Assembly: GCA_027068435.1 (NCBI GenBank)
Contig: JAMOTA010000050.1
Span: 1 to 64,000 of the forward strand
Length of the DNA: 64,000 nt
Reading direction: 5' to 3'
From: Sulfurovum sp.
GTDB taxonomy: Bacteria; Campylobacterota; Campylobacteria; Campylobacterales; Sulfurovaceae
Under the pieces are notes generated by a model. The model was not told where the DNA came from, did no database searches, and saw nothing but the letters and a program-made list of their open reading frames with translations. The position numbers were made by a program, and so were the translations under genes. Each line of letters begins with the position of its first letter. Within the stretch, counting starts at the first letter, position 1. Below are positions 17,218 through 27,889 of the stretch, piece by piece.

Positions 17218-18552
17218 TTACTTTTTTCTTCTATTTCTTTTCTCTTTTTTATCAACCTTGGGTTTTGCTGCATCATACGCCTTAAATGCATCTCTTTTTG
17301 TTATTTTACGTTTTTTACTCTTGGGTACTAATACACTTTTTTTCTTTTTTTTACCAAAAGCACCATCTGTATTTTTATGTTCATTTTTATTTTTACGTGC
17401 ACCTTTTTGAATTACTATTACTTTAGGTGCATACCCTTCAAGTTTCTCTTGAGGTAAACTCTTTCCCATCAGACGTTCTACATCTTTTAAGGCAACCATC
17501 TCAGTAGGAGAGATAAGTGTGATAGCTAAACCTTTAGCCCCTGCTCTACCAGTACGACCTATTCGGTGTATATAATCACCCGTTACATGAGGAATATCAT
17601 AGTTGATAACTACAGCTAAAAGAGGAATATCAAGACCACGTGCAGCGATATCGGTAGCTACAAGTACACGTATTTTCTCCTCTTTAAAGCCCTCTAAAGC
17701 ACGGCTTCTCTCTCCTGAACTTTTACCTCCATGAATCACTGAAGTATTTAGTCCAGAGAGATTTAGCTCTTTAGCTACTTCATCTGCAACCTCTTTTTTA
17801 CGTACAAATACCAATACCCTCTTATAGTTACGAGAACCTATAAGATAAGAGAGTAACTCTAATTTTTTCTCTTTCTCTACAGGATATACAATTTGCTCTA
17901 CAGAGTGAGCTGAAGTACCCATGCTATCTACTTCTATAAGTCTTGGTTTTTCTAAGATACGTTCAGCTAAACGTTTAACGCTTCCTGTAAGTGTTGCAGA
18001 GATTAATATATTTTGTCTTCGTTCAGGTAGATGCTCTAAGATTTTACCAACTTCATGTACAAAACCCATATCTAAAATAGTATCGGCTTCATCTAATACC
18101 AAATAATCTACACTATCAAGATTTAGATTTTTCTGTCCAATATGTTCTAAAAGTCGTCCACTTGTTGCTATAATAATATCTACACCTTTTCTTAGTTTAT
18201 TGGCTTGAGAAGTAAGATTTGCTCCCCCAAAGAGGACTATACTTTTAAGTGGTAAGTACTTTCCATAAGCTTCGATACTTGCATGTACTTGCTTTGCTAA
18301 CTCTCGTGTAGGAACGATAATAACTGCTTTAGGATAGTGTTTGCCTTCTACAAAGTTCTTACTTAACTCTTGTAAAATAGGTAAAGAAAATCCTGCTGTT
18401 TTTCCTGTTCCTGTTTGAGCCCCTGCCATAATATCACGACGTGTAAACATCACAGGTATGAGTGCTTTTTGTATGGGGGTTGCAGACTCATAGCCCTTCT
18501 CTTTAAGTGCTTTTAAAATATTATCAGATAATCCTAAAGTTGCTAATGACAT
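17218..18552 (-). CDS. DEAD-box RNA helicase (RhlE-like)
   Basis: 444 residues with the whole set of DEAD-box motifs: Q motif with TPIQKALIP, Walker A AGAQTGTGKT, PTRELA, DEAD in VLDEADTI, SAT in LISATLTG, and HRIGRTGRAG. The C-terminal tail (about 370-444) is very lysine- and arginine-rich, like the basic RNA-binding tails of RhlE proteins. It unwinds RNA in ribosome assembly or decay. Its start overlaps the stop of the CNNM-type gene by one base, so the two are translationally linked. Confidence 0.93.
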   Translation of the reverse strand: MSLATLGLSDNILKALKEKGYESATPIQKALIPVMFTRRDIMAGAQTGTGKTAGFSLPILQELSKNFVEGKHYPKAVIIVPTRELAKQVHASIEAYGKYLPLKSIVLFGGANLTSQANKLRKGVDIIIATSGRLLEHIGQKNLNLDSVDYLVLDEADTILDMGFVHEVGKILEHLPERRQNILISATLTGSVKRLAERILEKPRLIEVDSMGTSAHSVEQIVYPVEKEKKLELLSYLIGSRNYKRVLVFVRKKEVADEVAKELNLSGLNTSVIHGGKSSGERSRALEGFKEEKIRVLVATDIAARGLDIPLLAVVINYDIPHVTGDYIHRIGRTGRAGAKGLAITLISPTEMVALKDVERLMGKSLPQEKLEGYAPKVIVIQKGARKNKNEHKNTDGAFGKKKKKSVLVPKSKKRKITKRDAFKAYDAAKPKVDKKEKRNRRKK

Positions 18553-19613
18553 TATAGTCCTTGTATTGATGTATTGGATACATTATCTAATCTACGTTTC
18601 ATACGCATTTTATGTTTTGCTACTTCTCTCATGTCTGCATCACTATCACTCTCATCTACAATCTCTACACCTAAGATAGTCTCTACACAATCTTCAAGGG
18701 TTACAATTCCCTCTGTTTGGTCATAGCCATCAAGTACTAAAAACATATGCTCTTTTTTCTTAATAAAAAGATCAAGTGCCTTAGATACAGGTAAGTTTTC
18801 AGAAAGTGTAAAAATATCTTTTTGGATACTATTTAAAGTCACACTATCATCTGTTAATGCTTGTTTGAAAATTTTCTTTGTCATAACGATGCCTGTCGTA
18901 ACTTCAATACTCCCATCATAAACAGGTACTCTTGAAAACTTAAATATAGCAGGTTCATTCTCTACTATATCTTTAATAGTACGTTCCCCCTCTAAACCAA
19001 AAACTACCGTTCTTGGTGTAAGAATTTCTTTAATTCTTATTTTATCTAGTAACAAAATATTTTCTATTACATCTGACTCTTTTTCTCCAAGCAATCCTTC
19101 ATCTTCACTTAAAAGTGTACTCTCAATAAGCTCTTCTTTTGTCAAATTGATACTATCATCACCTTTACTAATACGGTTAGTAACAAAAAGCGTCATAAGA
19201 ATAATAGGATACGTTAACCAGATAAAAAAGCGAATAATATATGCTGCTGTAGGGGCTAAAGATTTCCAGTAAACAGCACCTATTGTTTTAGGGATTATTT
19301 CTGAAAAAAACAAGATAGCAAACGTTAAAATAATAGAGACATAAAAGACTGCACCTGTACCATAAAGGCTCTCAGCTTGTGCTCCAACAACTGCTGCACC
19401 TAAGGTATTAGCAATTGTATTAAGTATTAAAATAGAAGCTAAAGATTTATTAATTTCCATTTTATGAGATTTTAAAATTTTACCTATATTAGGTCTATCT
19501 TTTTCAAGAACTGATATGTATGCCATGCTTACAGAGAGTAAAACTGACTCTAAAATAGAGCAGACAAACGATATAGCAACTGCTCCGAAAAAATATAAAA
19601 GTAACAAGTCCAT
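18552..19613 (-). CDS. CNNM/CorC-type membrane protein with CBS domains
   Basis: 353 residues. The N-terminal DUF21 (CNNM) transmembrane domain of about four hydrophobic segments (1-150, including EIIPKTIGAVYWKS) is followed by paired CBS domains (about 195-325, ILTPRTVVFGLEG and VLDGYDQTEGIVTLEDCVE). The short polar tail lacks a full CorC_HlyC domain. Such proteins move or sense Mg2+ (or Co2+). The neighbour upstream is mgtE, another Mg2+ transporter, suggesting a magnesium-handling pair. Confidence 0.87.
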   Translation of the reverse strand: MDLLLLYFFGAVAISFVCSILESVLLSVSMAYISVLEKDRPNIGKILKSHKMEINKSLASILILNTIANTLGAAVVGAQAESLYGTGAVFYVSIILTFAILFFSEIIPKTIGAVYWKSLAPTAAYIIRFFIWLTYPIILMTLFVTNRISKGDDSINLTKEELIESTLLSEDEGLLGEKESDVIENILLLDKIRIKEILTPRTVVFGLEGERTIKDIVENEPAIFKFSRVPVYDGSIEVTTGIVMTKKIFKQALTDDSVTLNSIQKDIFTLSENLPVSKALDLFIKKKEHMFLVLDGYDQTEGIVTLEDCVETILGVEIVDESDSDADMREVAKHKMRMKRRLDNVSNTSIQGL

Positions 19614-19646
19614 ATGACTAAATAATCCTTTGTGAACCTAACAGTT

Positions 19647-20975
19647 CTATAATAAAATAATGGTCGCTAGACCTAAAAAGCTAAAAAAGCCTACAATATC
19701 TGTCACGGTTGTTAATATCACGGTACTTCCTATGGCAGGGTCAACTTCCATTTTCTTCAGTAATAGAGGTACCATCGAACCAAAAAATCCTGCACTCAAA
19801 AGATTAATAATCATAGAAAGCCCAATCACAATACCAAGCATACCTTTATCAAACCATAATGAAGCAATTGTACCCATGATTATAGCAAAAATAAAACCAT
19901 TTACAAGTGAAAGAATCACCTCTTTTTTAATAGTTCTATATGCATCATGTTTTGCAATATCACCAAGTGCTAATTGACGAACGACAACAGTTAAACTTTG
20001 CGTACCAGCATTACCACCCATAGAGGCAACAATAGGCATTAAAATAGCTAAAGCAACAATACTCTGTAGCGTCTCTTCAAAAAAACCTATAACAATAGAA
20101 GCCATAATAGCCGTAAATAAGTTAACACCTAACCAAACCGCACGCGTTTTTCCTGCTTTAAAGATACTCTCATCTTCTTCAGCATCATCATTAACCCCTG
20201 CAAGATTATACATTTGATCTGTTGCATGTTCGTTAATAATATCATAAATATCATCAGAAGTAATACGACCAAGAAGTATCCCTCTATCATCAACAATAGG
20301 CATAGAGCTTAAATCATATTCTTGAAATTTTTGTACAATATCATGAATATCATCATGATTTTTACCCACAATAGGCTTATACTTTTCAGGATTCTCTTCT
20401 ATATTTTCTTGTAAGGTTTTTTCAAAATCAAAAACCAAAAGATTATCTAATCCTATGCCATAGCGAAGTATACTATTTTCTTCTGTTACAAAAAGATAAT
20501 AGACATTTTCTAACTCGTCTTGTTTTCTAAGTTTTGCAAACCCTTTTATGACATCATTGACCGTATGACGCAAATTGGCAGTATATACTTCTGTTTGCAT
20601 ATAAGAACCAGCTTCATCTTCATCATATTGCTTAAGATGTAAAATATCTGCTTGATCATCTTTATGAAGTTGTTCAAAAACTTCTTTTGCAATAGTATGA
20701 TCTACCTCTTCAAGCTCTTGAATAAAATCTGTCTGATCATCTGACTCAAGTTCTGCAACAGATTTAGCTAACTCTTGAGAAGTAAATGATTCAATAATAT
20801 CTTCAAAATATCTATCTGGAAGCTCTAGTGCAACATCTGCTATAAACTCTTTAGGTATTGACTGAACAGCTTCATTAAAACTTTTTTCATTGAGATCTTT
20901 TAGAAGATTGGCTATTTCAGAGGGGTGTAGTTCATCATTTTTATGAGCATTTAAATATTGTGTGAGTTTATCCAT
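19647..20975 (-). CDS. mgtE: Magnesium transporter MgtE
   Basis: 442 residues from the start I chose. The domain order is the MgtE N-terminal helical superhelix (about 1-120), a CBS pair (about 125-245, with MPIVDDRGILLGRITSDDI) and five membrane segments (about 275-442), with the pore-lining GGNAGTQSLTVVVRQ. The CBS domains act as a Mg2+ sensor gating the pore. An upstream ATG at 21008 would add 11 residues, but an AAGGGA ribosome-binding site sits 6 nt before the ATG at 20975 (MDKLTQYL), which I prefer. Confidence 0.93.
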   Translation of the reverse strand: MDKLTQYLNAHKNDELHPSEIANLLKDLNEKSFNEAVQSIPKEFIADVALELPDRYFEDIIESFTSQELAKSVAELESDDQTDFIQELEEVDHTIAKEVFEQLHKDDQADILHLKQYDEDEAGSYMQTEVYTANLRHTVNDVIKGFAKLRKQDELENVYYLFVTEENSILRYGIGLDNLLVFDFEKTLQENIEENPEKYKPIVGKNHDDIHDIVQKFQEYDLSSMPIVDDRGILLGRITSDDIYDIINEHATDQMYNLAGVNDDAEEDESIFKAGKTRAVWLGVNLFTAIMASIVIGFFEETLQSIVALAILMPIVASMGGNAGTQSLTVVVRQLALGDIAKHDAYRTIKKEVILSLVNGFIFAIIMGTIASLWFDKGMLGIVIGLSMIINLLSAGFFGSMVPLLLKKMEVDPAIGSTVILTTVTDIVGFFSFLGLATIILL

Positions 20976-20991
20976 AATGAATCCCTTGCAT

Positions 20992-21010
20992 AAATGGGAA
21001 AATCCCATTT
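20992..21010. other. 8-bp palindrome in the mgtE leader
   Basis: AAATGGGA and TCCCATTT flank a 3-nt centre just before the mgtE start, between mgtE and the DUF2892 gene. It could be a weak terminator or a leader hairpin. No U-run follows on the minus strand. Confidence 0.35.
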
Positions 21011-21034
21011 AGCTTTTTTACTATTTTGTATTTT

Positions 21035-21223
21035 CTAGTTTTGTGGTAAATCACACTTTTTTGTAATCAAACAAAGTGGACAGAAATTTGCGATACCCGC
21101 GATAAGAGGAATAACACCTAAGTAGAACCATGTGTTTCCAGAGAATACACCATATCCAATCAGTGCTGAACCAAGTATAATTCTAAAAGTACGACAAAAT
21201 TTTCTAATTTTATTTACATCCAT
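21035..21223 (-). CDS. DUF2892 small membrane protein
   Basis: 62 residues. Two hydrophobic segments (IILGSALIGYGVF and YLGVIPLIAGI) end in NFCPLC, the typical DUF2892 (YgaP C-terminal-like) pattern with a cysteine pair after the second helix. These inner-membrane domains are often linked to rhodanese-type sulfur proteins, but here it stands alone. It lies between pckA and mgtE on the same strand, with its own ribosome-binding site (AAAGGAT). Confidence 0.83.
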   Translation of the reverse strand: MDVNKIRKFCRTFRIILGSALIGYGVFSGNTWFYLGVIPLIAGIANFCPLCLITKKCDLPQN

Positions 21224-21289
21224 AGTAAATCCTTTAATATTTTATTTATGTAACTATACTATAGATTTCTTAGAGTTAATTGAGAGAAA

Positions 21290-21315
21290 ATGACTCCTAT
21301 TAAATAAGGAGTCAT
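21290..21315 (-). terminator. Rho-independent terminator of pckA
   Basis: On the minus strand a 9-bp stem (ATGACTCCT / AGGAGTCAT) with an 8-nt loop is followed by TTTCTCTC, 14 nt after the pckA stop. It separates pckA from the DUF2892 gene. Confidence 0.65.
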
Positions 21316-21328
21316 AATTTGATATAAA

Positions 21329-22918
21329 TTACAGTTGTGGACCTGCTGAGGCAAAGTCAAATTCACCACCATTATCATCATAACGATGGAAGTTTTCAAT
21401 AAACATTGCAGCAAGTTTATCACGTTGTGCATCAAAAACTTCCTTATCAGACCAAGCATTACGAGGATTAAGTAGATTTGGATCTATATCTCCTAATGTT
21501 TTTGGTACATTAAGACGAAAAGTCATAGTTGTACTAAATTCACTATCATTAATACTTCCATCAAGAATAGCATTTATACATGCACGTGTATCTTTAATAC
21601 TCATACGTTTACCTACACCATAAGCTCCACCAGTCCAACCTGTGTTAACCAAATAAACATTAACATCATGTTCATCAATCTTTTCACCAAGTAATTTTGC
21701 GTATTCTGTTGGGTGTAGAGGTAAAAATGCTTCACCAAAACATGCAGAGAATGTAGCTACAGGTTCAGTAATTCCTCTCTCTGTACCTGCTACTTTTGCA
21801 GTATATCCAGAGAGAAAATAATACATCGCTTGATCTTTACTTAATTTAGATACAGGAGGTAAAACACCAAATGCATCTGCTGTAAGGAAAATAATATTAT
21901 TAGGATGACCTGCTTGAAGATTTTCTTTATGATTTTTAATATGCTCTATAGGGTAAGATACTCTTGTATTCTCTGTTTTAGAACCATCTGTATAATCTAC
22001 TAATCCATTTTCATCAGCAACAACATTTTCTAAAAGTGCATCTTTTACAATAGCGGCAAAAATTTCAGGTTCAGATTTAGTATCAAGGTTGATTACTTTT
22101 GCATAACATCCACCCTCAAAGTTAAAGACACCTTCATCATCCCAACCATGCTCATCATCACCTATCAATGCTCTTTTAGGATCTGTAGAGAGTGTTGTTT
22201 TACCTGTACCAGATAGTCCGAAGAAAAGACATACGTCATTATCTTTACCAACATTTGCAGAACAGTGCATAGATAATTTACCTTCAAGTGGTAACCAGTA
22301 GTTCATCATAGAGAAGATACCTTTTTTCATCTCACCACCATACCATGTACCACCAATAATAGAAATATTTTCTTCTACATTAAACACAACATATACATCT
22401 GAGTGCATCTTATGTTCTTCATATTTTTCATTGACAGTTTTACATGCATTATAGACAGTAAAATCTGGTTCAAATGTCTCCAACTCTTCTTCTGTTGGAC
22501 GGATAAACATATTTTTTACAAAGTGTGCTTGCCATGCAACTTCAGAGATAAATCTTACTGAACGTTTACTTGCTGCACTAGCACCTGCAAAAACATCAGT
22601 AACATAAATATTTTTACCTGAAAGTTGTGTTAAAGTAATATCTAAAAGTTCTTCATAAATCTCTTTTTCTATTTTAGCATTTACATCACCCCAAGCGATA
22701 TGCTTATTTGAAGGTGCTTGATTTACAAAGTATTTATCTTTAGGACTACGCCCTGTAAAGATCCCTGTGTCACACATTGCCGTACCTGATGTAGAAATCT
22801 TACATTCACCACTTTTTATTTCGTGTATTTGTAGTTCATCATAACTTAAATTGTAATAGATATCTTTAATATCTCTTAATCCTAATTTATCAAGTCCGTT
22901 AGGCTTTTTGCTACTCAT
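21329..22918 (-). CDS. pckA: Phosphoenolpyruvate carboxykinase (ATP)
   Basis: 529 residues, standard for the ATP-dependent enzyme. The kinase P-loop [12 protein letters not shown], the metal-binding [18 protein letters not shown] and TGRSPKDKY near the N-terminus identify it. It interconverts oxaloacetate + ATP and PEP + CO2 + ADP. With the oadGAB genes directly upstream, it links oxaloacetate, pyruvate and PEP, probably for gluconeogenesis during autotrophic growth. The 100-bp gap after oadB holds large hairpins. Confidence 0.96.
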   Translation of the reverse strand: MSSKKPNGLDKLGLRDIKDIYYNLSYDELQIHEIKSGECKISTSGTAMCDTGIFTGRSPKDKYFVNQAPSNKHIAWGDVNAKIEKEIYEELLDITLTQLSGKNIYVTDVFAGASAASKRSVRFISEVAWQAHFVKNMFIRPTEEELETFEPDFTVYNACKTVNEKYEEHKMHSDVYVVFNVEENISIIGGTWYGGEMKKGIFSMMNYWLPLEGKLSMHCSANVGKDNDVCLFFGLSGTGKTTLSTDPKRALIGDDEHGWDDEGVFNFEGGCYAKVINLDTKSEPEIFAAIVKDALLENVVADENGLVDYTDGSKTENTRVSYPIEHIKNHKENLQAGHPNNIIFLTADAFGVLPPVSKLSKDQAMYYFLSGYTAKVAGTERGITEPVATFSACFGEAFLPLHPTEYAKLLGEKIDEHDVNVYLVNTGWTGGAYGVGKRMSIKDTRACINAILDGSINDSEFSTTMTFRLNVPKTLGDIDPNLLNPRNAWSDKEVFDAQRDKLAAMFIENFHRYDDNGGEFDFASAGPQL

Positions 22919-22960
22919 TGTGTCCTCTTTATATTACTTTTAATTTATTCATGCTAAAGC

Positions 22961-22993
22961 ATAAATTAGAAAATAGACTATTTTCTAATTTAT
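22961..22993. other. 33-bp perfect palindrome between oadB and pckA
   Basis: ATAAATTAGAAAATAG and its exact reverse complement flank a single central base (16-bp arms). It lies 43 nt upstream of pckA and downstream of oadB, close to a second hairpin (CTCCCTT/AAGGGAG at 22995-23011). It may be an operator or an mRNA structure limiting transcription between the two units. Confidence 0.6.
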
Positions 22994-22994
22994 A

Positions 22995-23011
22995 CTCCCT
23001 TAAAAAGGGAG
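22995..23011 (-). terminator. Stem-loop after oadB
   Basis: A perfect 7-bp stem (CTCCCTT / AAGGGAG) with a 3-nt loop begins 10 nt beyond the oadB stop on the minus strand. The downstream sequence is AT-rich without a clean U-run, so it is a possible weak terminator that lets some transcription reach pckA. Confidence 0.45.
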
Positions 23012-23020
23012 CATAATCTC

Positions 23021-24349
23021 TTATTTGAAAATTGACAATAAAACACCAGCTGCAACAGCAGAACCGATAACTCCTGCAACATTTGGACCCATTGCATGCA
23101 TAAGTAGTACATTACCTGGTTTCTCTTCAGAACCAACCTTTGAAACTACTCTTGCAGACATTGGTACTGCTGAAACTCCAGCTGCACCAATAAGTGGATT
23201 AATAGGATCATCAGAATACTTATTCATAAGTTTTGCCATTAAAACACCCATAGCTGTACCTGCTGAGAATGCAAGTAAACCAATAATCATAATACCTATT
23301 GTCTCAACAACTAAAAACTTATCTGCAGCAAGTTTAGAACCAACTCCTAAACCTAAGAAAATAGTGATAACATTGATTAGTGAATTTTGCATAGTATCAC
23401 TTAATCTGTTTACCACACCTGACTCTTTTGCAAAATTACCAAATGTAAATGCACCAATAAGTGGTGCTGATTCTGGTAATATTAACAGGGTAAGCATTAA
23501 AACAACTATTGGGAAAATAAGTTTTTCTAGTCTATGTACTTTTCTACTTACTTTCATTACAATTTGACGTTCTTCTTTTGTTGTTAATGCTCTCATTATT
23601 GGAGGCTGAATAACAGGAACCAATGCCATATATGAATAAGCAGCAACAGCTATCACTCCTAGCATATCTGGTGCTAGCCTATTTGCAATAAATATAGATG
23701 TTGGACCATCTGCACCACCAATAATACTAATTGCTGATGCATCTTGAAGACTAAATCCGATAGCTACAGCACCAATAAGTGATCCAAAAATACCAAATTG
23801 AGCTGCTCCACCAAGGATAGCTGTTTTTGGATTTGCAAGAAGTGGACCAAAATCAGTCATCGCCCCTACACCCATAAAGATAAGTAGAGGAAAGAATTCA
23901 TTGGCTATACCCATATTATAGATAATCCCAAGCATACCATGCTCACCACCCATATTGGCTAAAGGGATATTGGCCAGTAAACCTCCAAAAGCGATAGGAA
24001 TTAAGAGCAGAGGCTCAAAATCTTTTGCTATAGCTAAATAGAAAAGAATAAATACAATGATAATCATAATAATACGACCCAATGAAGACTCAAACCAAGT
24101 CATAGGTCTTTGATACGCCTCACCCTTAGGCTCAGCAGTCATTTCACCATCATTAACATCAACAATAGCTTTTAATCCTGTTGTTTCCCAAAAACTACCC
24201 ATCAACTCACCGATACTTTTTGACACATATGCTTTTTCGTCTGTACTCTCTTGAGTTACTACTTCTGCATCATGAGAAGAAGCTCCTGCTATTGATGTAA
24301 GTGCAACCATCGCAAACAGTAAAGAGAGAAAAATCTGTTTGATATTCAT
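23021..24349 (-). CDS. oadB: Sodium-pumping oxaloacetate decarboxylase, beta subunit
   Basis: 442 residues. After a signal-like N-terminus and a short loop, about nine to ten membrane segments carry the beta-subunit hallmarks [18 protein letters not shown] and [11 protein letters not shown], and the late [18 protein letters not shown]-type signatures ([15 protein letters not shown]). The subunit decarboxylates carboxybiotin and uses the energy to export Na+. It ends the oadG-oadA-oadB order on the minus strand and starts 2 nt after oadA. Confidence 0.93.
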   Translation of the reverse strand: MNIKQIFLSLLFAMVALTSIAGASSHDAEVVTQESTDEKAYVSKSIGELMGSFWETTGLKAIVDVNDGEMTAEPKGEAYQRPMTWFESSLGRIIMIIIVFILFYLAIAKDFEPLLLIPIAFGGLLANIPLANMGGEHGMLGIIYNMGIANEFFPLLIFMGVGAMTDFGPLLANPKTAILGGAAQFGIFGSLIGAVAIGFSLQDASAISIIGGADGPTSIFIANRLAPDMLGVIAVAAYSYMALVPVIQPPIMRALTTKEERQIVMKVSRKVHRLEKLIFPIVVLMLTLLILPESAPLIGAFTFGNFAKESGVVNRLSDTMQNSLINVITIFLGLGVGSKLAADKFLVVETIGIMIIGLLAFSAGTAMGVLMAKLMNKYSDDPINPLIGAAGVSAVPMSARVVSKVGSEEKPGNVLLMHAMGPNVAGVIGSAVAAGVLLSIFK

Positions 24350-24351
24350 TT

Positions 24352-26133
24352 CTACTCCATTGTGGCAAGAAGTTGTGCATCTGCAACTGTATCATTTACA
24401 TTCACATTTACAGATGAGATAACACCATCTTTAGGTGCGATAATATCAATTTCCATTTTCATAGCTTCAAGAATCATAATCTTATCACCCTCTTTAATAG
24501 AATCACCTGGGTTTACTAAGATTTTCCATACACTACCTGGTGTTTGAGAATGTATTTCTACACTCCCTACTCCACCTGCTGGTACAGCAGCTGCTGTTAC
24601 TGGTACTACTGAAGCTGGTGCAATTTGTATATCTCCATCACCCTCTGCTACTTGTACGCTATATTGTTTACCATCTACTACAACTGTATAATTTCCTGCC
24701 ATTTCTGCTTCTCCACTATTATTATTTTTACCTTTTCTTACCATAAGAGGGCCTTCACCCTTCAAGAACGCTATACCTTTTTGATCACATGCACCTGCAA
24801 TGAAAATATTTTCATCTGTTGTTTCAAGACCTTCATCTTCAAGTACTTTTGTCCAGTGAGCAATAGATTTATTTCCATCTCTATCTGCTATATCTAAAGG
24901 ATTTTCTGTTGTTGGTTCTAAATTAAGTTTCTCTGATGCAAATTTAATAATCTCATCATCAGCCTTAACTGGTGTTTTACCAAAGTAACCAAGAACCATA
25001 CGTCCATAACCTGGAGCAATCTGCTTCCATGGACCAAACATTACATTTGCATAAGCTTGTTGCCAGTAAAATTGGCTTACTGGTGTTACAGAAGTACCAT
25101 AACCACCACGTTCAACTACCTCTTTCATCGATGCAATCACTTCATCAAACTTATCAAGATCACCTGAATCTCTCATCATTTGAGTATTAGCAGTCAAAGC
25201 TCCACCAGGCATTGGTGAGAATGGTATAAGAGGAGAGACTTGTGTCGCTTCAGATGGAACCATATATTCAGAAAGGCACTCTTTAAGTCTCTCTTCATAT
25301 TTAAGTATTTTATCTAGTTTTAAATCACCTAGATTATAGTTTGTTCCCTTAGTTGCATGTAACATAGTAAGAATATCTGGTTGAGATGTTCCACCACTTA
25401 CAGGAGATGCTGCCATATCTATTCCATTTGCACCTGCTTCTAATGCTGCAAGATAAGAGGCTACTGAGACACCTGCTGTCTCATGTGTATGAAGTCTTAA
25501 GTGAACACTTTCACCTAAAAGTTTTCTAGCCATTGCTATTGTTTCATACACTTTATGAGGATTTGCTGTACCTGATGCATCTTTGAAACACACAGAATCA
25601 AAGTCAATACCACTATCTAAAATATTTCTAAGTGTTTTTTCATAGAAAGCTACATCATGAGCTCCCTTACATCCTGGTGGTAAATCCATCATAGTTACAA
25701 CAACTTCATGGCTAAGACCATGTTTTTTAATCATTTCAGCAGAAAATGCAAGGTTATTTACATCATTCAGTGCATCGAAGTTACGTACAGTTGTCGTACC
25801 ATGCTTTTTAAACATTTTTGCAAATAAATCTATCATTTCACGAGAAGCAGTATCTAGCATCACTGTATTAATACCACGTGATAAAACTTGTAAGTTTGCA
25901 TCTGGACCTACAATTTCTCTAAATCCATCCATCATTTTAAATGCATCTTCTTGAAGATAGAAGTAGAGTGATTGGAATCTTGCTCCACCTCCAAATTCAA
26001 AGTGAGTAATTCCCGCTTGTTTTGCTGCTTCTACTGCAGGGAAAAAGTCATCCATAAGTACACGACCACCAAAAACGGATTGAAATCCATCTCTAAAAGT
26101 TGTGTCCATTACATCAATATATTTTTTAGCCAT
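24352..26133 (-). CDS. oadA: Oxaloacetate decarboxylase alpha / pyruvate carboxylase subunit B
   Basis: 593 residues. The carboxyltransferase TIM barrel opens with [10 protein letters not shown] (1-20 region), continues with the family's metal- and Lys-binding segments and ends in a biotinyl domain whose target lysine sits in EAMKMEID near residue 560. An Ala/Val/Pro linker joins the two. The enzyme moves the carboxyl of oxaloacetate to biotin, or runs in reverse as PycB. The unusual first codons are fixed by the ATG after a ribosome-binding site. oadG lies just upstream. Confidence 0.95.
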   Translation of the reverse strand: MAKKYIDVMDTTFRDGFQSVFGGRVLMDDFFPAVEAAKQAGITHFEFGGGARFQSLYFYLQEDAFKMMDGFREIVGPDANLQVLSRGINTVMLDTASREMIDLFAKMFKKHGTTTVRNFDALNDVNNLAFSAEMIKKHGLSHEVVVTMMDLPPGCKGAHDVAFYEKTLRNILDSGIDFDSVCFKDASGTANPHKVYETIAMARKLLGESVHLRLHTHETAGVSVASYLAALEAGANGIDMAASPVSGGTSQPDILTMLHATKGTNYNLGDLKLDKILKYEERLKECLSEYMVPSEATQVSPLIPFSPMPGGALTANTQMMRDSGDLDKFDEVIASMKEVVERGGYGTSVTPVSQFYWQQAYANVMFGPWKQIAPGYGRMVLGYFGKTPVKADDEIIKFASEKLNLEPTTENPLDIADRDGNKSIAHWTKVLEDEGLETTDENIFIAGACDQKGIAFLKGEGPLMVRKGKNNNSGEAEMAGNYTVVVDGKQYSVQVAEGDGDIQIAPASVVPVTAAAVPAGGVGSVEIHSQTPGSVWKILVNPGDSIKEGDKIMILEAMKMEIDIIAPKDGVISSVNVNVNDTVADAQLLATME

Positions 26134-26153
26134 TTACTATGCCCTCTTTATAA

Positions 26154-26387
26154 TTATTTTTTACGAAATTCTGTTACTGCGGCAATAATAGCTGCAATAC
26201 GCTGTGATTCATCAGACTGACTCGAAGTAGTGGGTGTTGCTACAGGAGTTTCATCAGGAAAGTATTTTGCAATAATCTTTGCCTGTAATTTAACGATTTG
26301 TACAAGAATGAGAAGAAATGCAAAAACAACTGTCATTCCCAAAATCATAAACTTTACGCTTTCACCTATTAAGTTAACTTCTTCCAT
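26154..26387 (-). CDS. oadG: Oxaloacetate decarboxylase, gamma subunit
   Basis: 77 residues, the size of OadG. A single membrane helix (FMILGMTVVFAFLLILVQIV) follows a short periplasmic N-terminus, then a polar, TPT/SQ-rich cytoplasmic tail. OadG holds the alpha and beta subunits together and binds zinc in some species. It is the first gene of the three-subunit operon and sits 20 nt before oadA. Confidence 0.87.
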   Translation of the reverse strand: MEEVNLIGESVKFMILGMTVVFAFLLILVQIVKLQAKIIAKYFPDETPVATPTTSSQSDESQRIAAIIAAVTEFRKK

Positions 26388-26471
26388 ATGCTCTCTTTGT
26401 ATTGAAATTGAAATAGTTCTGTATGCAAATACTAAAATAGTTTTGCTTGTTCTTTGTTAAAAAAGATGAAT

Positions 26472-27854
26472 TTAACGTCTCTTTTTTCTTCGATTGTTAT
26501 TTCGTGTAGCTTTTTGCTCACTTACATAACCTTCCATCATGCTATCTACTGTATTTTGGTCAAAACCTATTTGTGTTCCTAAATTCTGTTGTTCTTCTTG
26601 CATAAGATGTGAAACAAGCTTCTCTAAAAGTACATCTTTATCCATATCAGCCATATGTTCTAGCATTTGTGAGGCATTATTATGTATATGTATATCTCTA
26701 ATCTGTTCAGCTAAATATTCAAGTCCTGCACTATCTATACCATTATCACCTTTTATAGTTGCAAGACGCATCTCTGCACCTACTTCTTTTTGAATACGCT
26801 GCAACTCTCTAAACTCTTCAGTTGTTACAAGTGTAATTGCTTGACCACTTTTACCTGCACGTCCCGTACGACCAATACGATGTACATAACTTTGAGAATC
26901 AAAAGGGATATGATAATTAAATACATGTGTAACATTTTTAACATCAAGTCCACGAGCAGCAACATCTGTTGCTACTAAAACTTTTATTTCACCACGTCTA
27001 TAACCTTTAATAACCGTCTCTCTATCTCTTTGCTCTAAATCACCATGTAAGCCACTAGAATTAAAACCTAAAGCTTGTAAATGCTCTGCTAATCTATCTA
27101 CCTCTCTTTTCATACGACAAAAGATAAGACATTTATTGGTATCTTCTGTCTCCAATAATTTTACAATAGCTTCATCTCTTTGACTCTCATTAATTACATA
27201 ATAACGCTGGTCTATCACATTATTAGTAACTTCATCCTCTCCAACTACTGAAACAAACTCTGGCTTATAAAGAATAGAATTAGCTAACTCTTTGATAGGT
27301 TCAGGCATTGTTGCTGAAAAAAGTAGGGTCTGTCTATTTTGAGGAATGTATTCAAAAATTTCTTTAATCTCTTCTAAGAAACCCATATCGAGCATTTCGT
27401 CTGCTTCGTCAAGGACAACTATCTCTGGATTAAAAACATCTATCTTCCCTTTTTTGTAAAGATCTTTAAGACGTCCTGGAGTAGCTACTACTATCTGCAC
27501 ACCCTTATGAATAAGTGCAATTTGACGACCATACCCTACTCCACCATAGACAGTTAATGTTCTAATACCAGCAAAACGCCCAAGATGATAGAGCTCGTCA
27601 GCTACTTGTGTTGCTAACTCCCTTGTAGGGGTAATTACCAATGCTCTCTCTATCTCGCCTTTAGCTAGTTTGTCCATCATCGGTAAACCAAAAGCTGCTG
27701 TTTTCCCTGTACCTGTATGGGCTTGTCCAACCATATCACTACCATTTTCCACGATAGGTATTGCCATTTCTTGAATAGGACTTGGTTCTTTAAACCCTGC
27801 AATTTTCAAGCCCTTAAATATATCAGGATGAAAATTAAATTCACTAAATTTCAT
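26472..27854 (-). CDS. deaD: DEAD-box RNA helicase (DeaD/CshA-like)
   Basis: 460 residues from ATG 27854. Motifs: TPIQEMAIP-like Q motif (SPIQEMAIP), GQAHTGTGKT, PTRELATQ, LDEADEM, LFSATMPEP and HRIGRTGRAGKSGQA. The C-terminal region (about 360-460) is acidic and helical with a basic end (NNRRKKRR). It is shorter than E. coli DeaD and lacks its RNA-binding domain. I moved the start 27 nt downstream of the first ATG because an AAAGG ribosome-binding site fits MKFSEFNF. Confidence 0.9.
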   Translation of the reverse strand: MKFSEFNFHPDIFKGLKIAGFKEPSPIQEMAIPIVENGSDMVGQAHTGTGKTAAFGLPMMDKLAKGEIERALVITPTRELATQVADELYHLGRFAGIRTLTVYGGVGYGRQIALIHKGVQIVVATPGRLKDLYKKGKIDVFNPEIVVLDEADEMLDMGFLEEIKEIFEYIPQNRQTLLFSATMPEPIKELANSILYKPEFVSVVGEDEVTNNVIDQRYYVINESQRDEAIVKLLETEDTNKCLIFCRMKREVDRLAEHLQALGFNSSGLHGDLEQRDRETVIKGYRRGEIKVLVATDVAARGLDVKNVTHVFNYHIPFDSQSYVHRIGRTGRAGKSGQAITLVTTEEFRELQRIQKEVGAEMRLATIKGDNGIDSAGLEYLAEQIRDIHIHNNASQMLEHMADMDKDVLLEKLVSHLMQEEQQNLGTQIGFDQNTVDSMMEGYVSEQKATRNNNRRKKRR

Positions 27855-27889
27855 TTTAGTACCTTTATAATAAATGTCCAAAAGTTTTT

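Noticed and set aside
23025-23567. A 180-codon plus-strand open frame across oadB
   Set aside because: It is antisense to a well-supported membrane subunit. The long frame and its hydrophobic-then-polar mix arise from codon bias of the minus-strand gene, and it has no ribosome-binding site.
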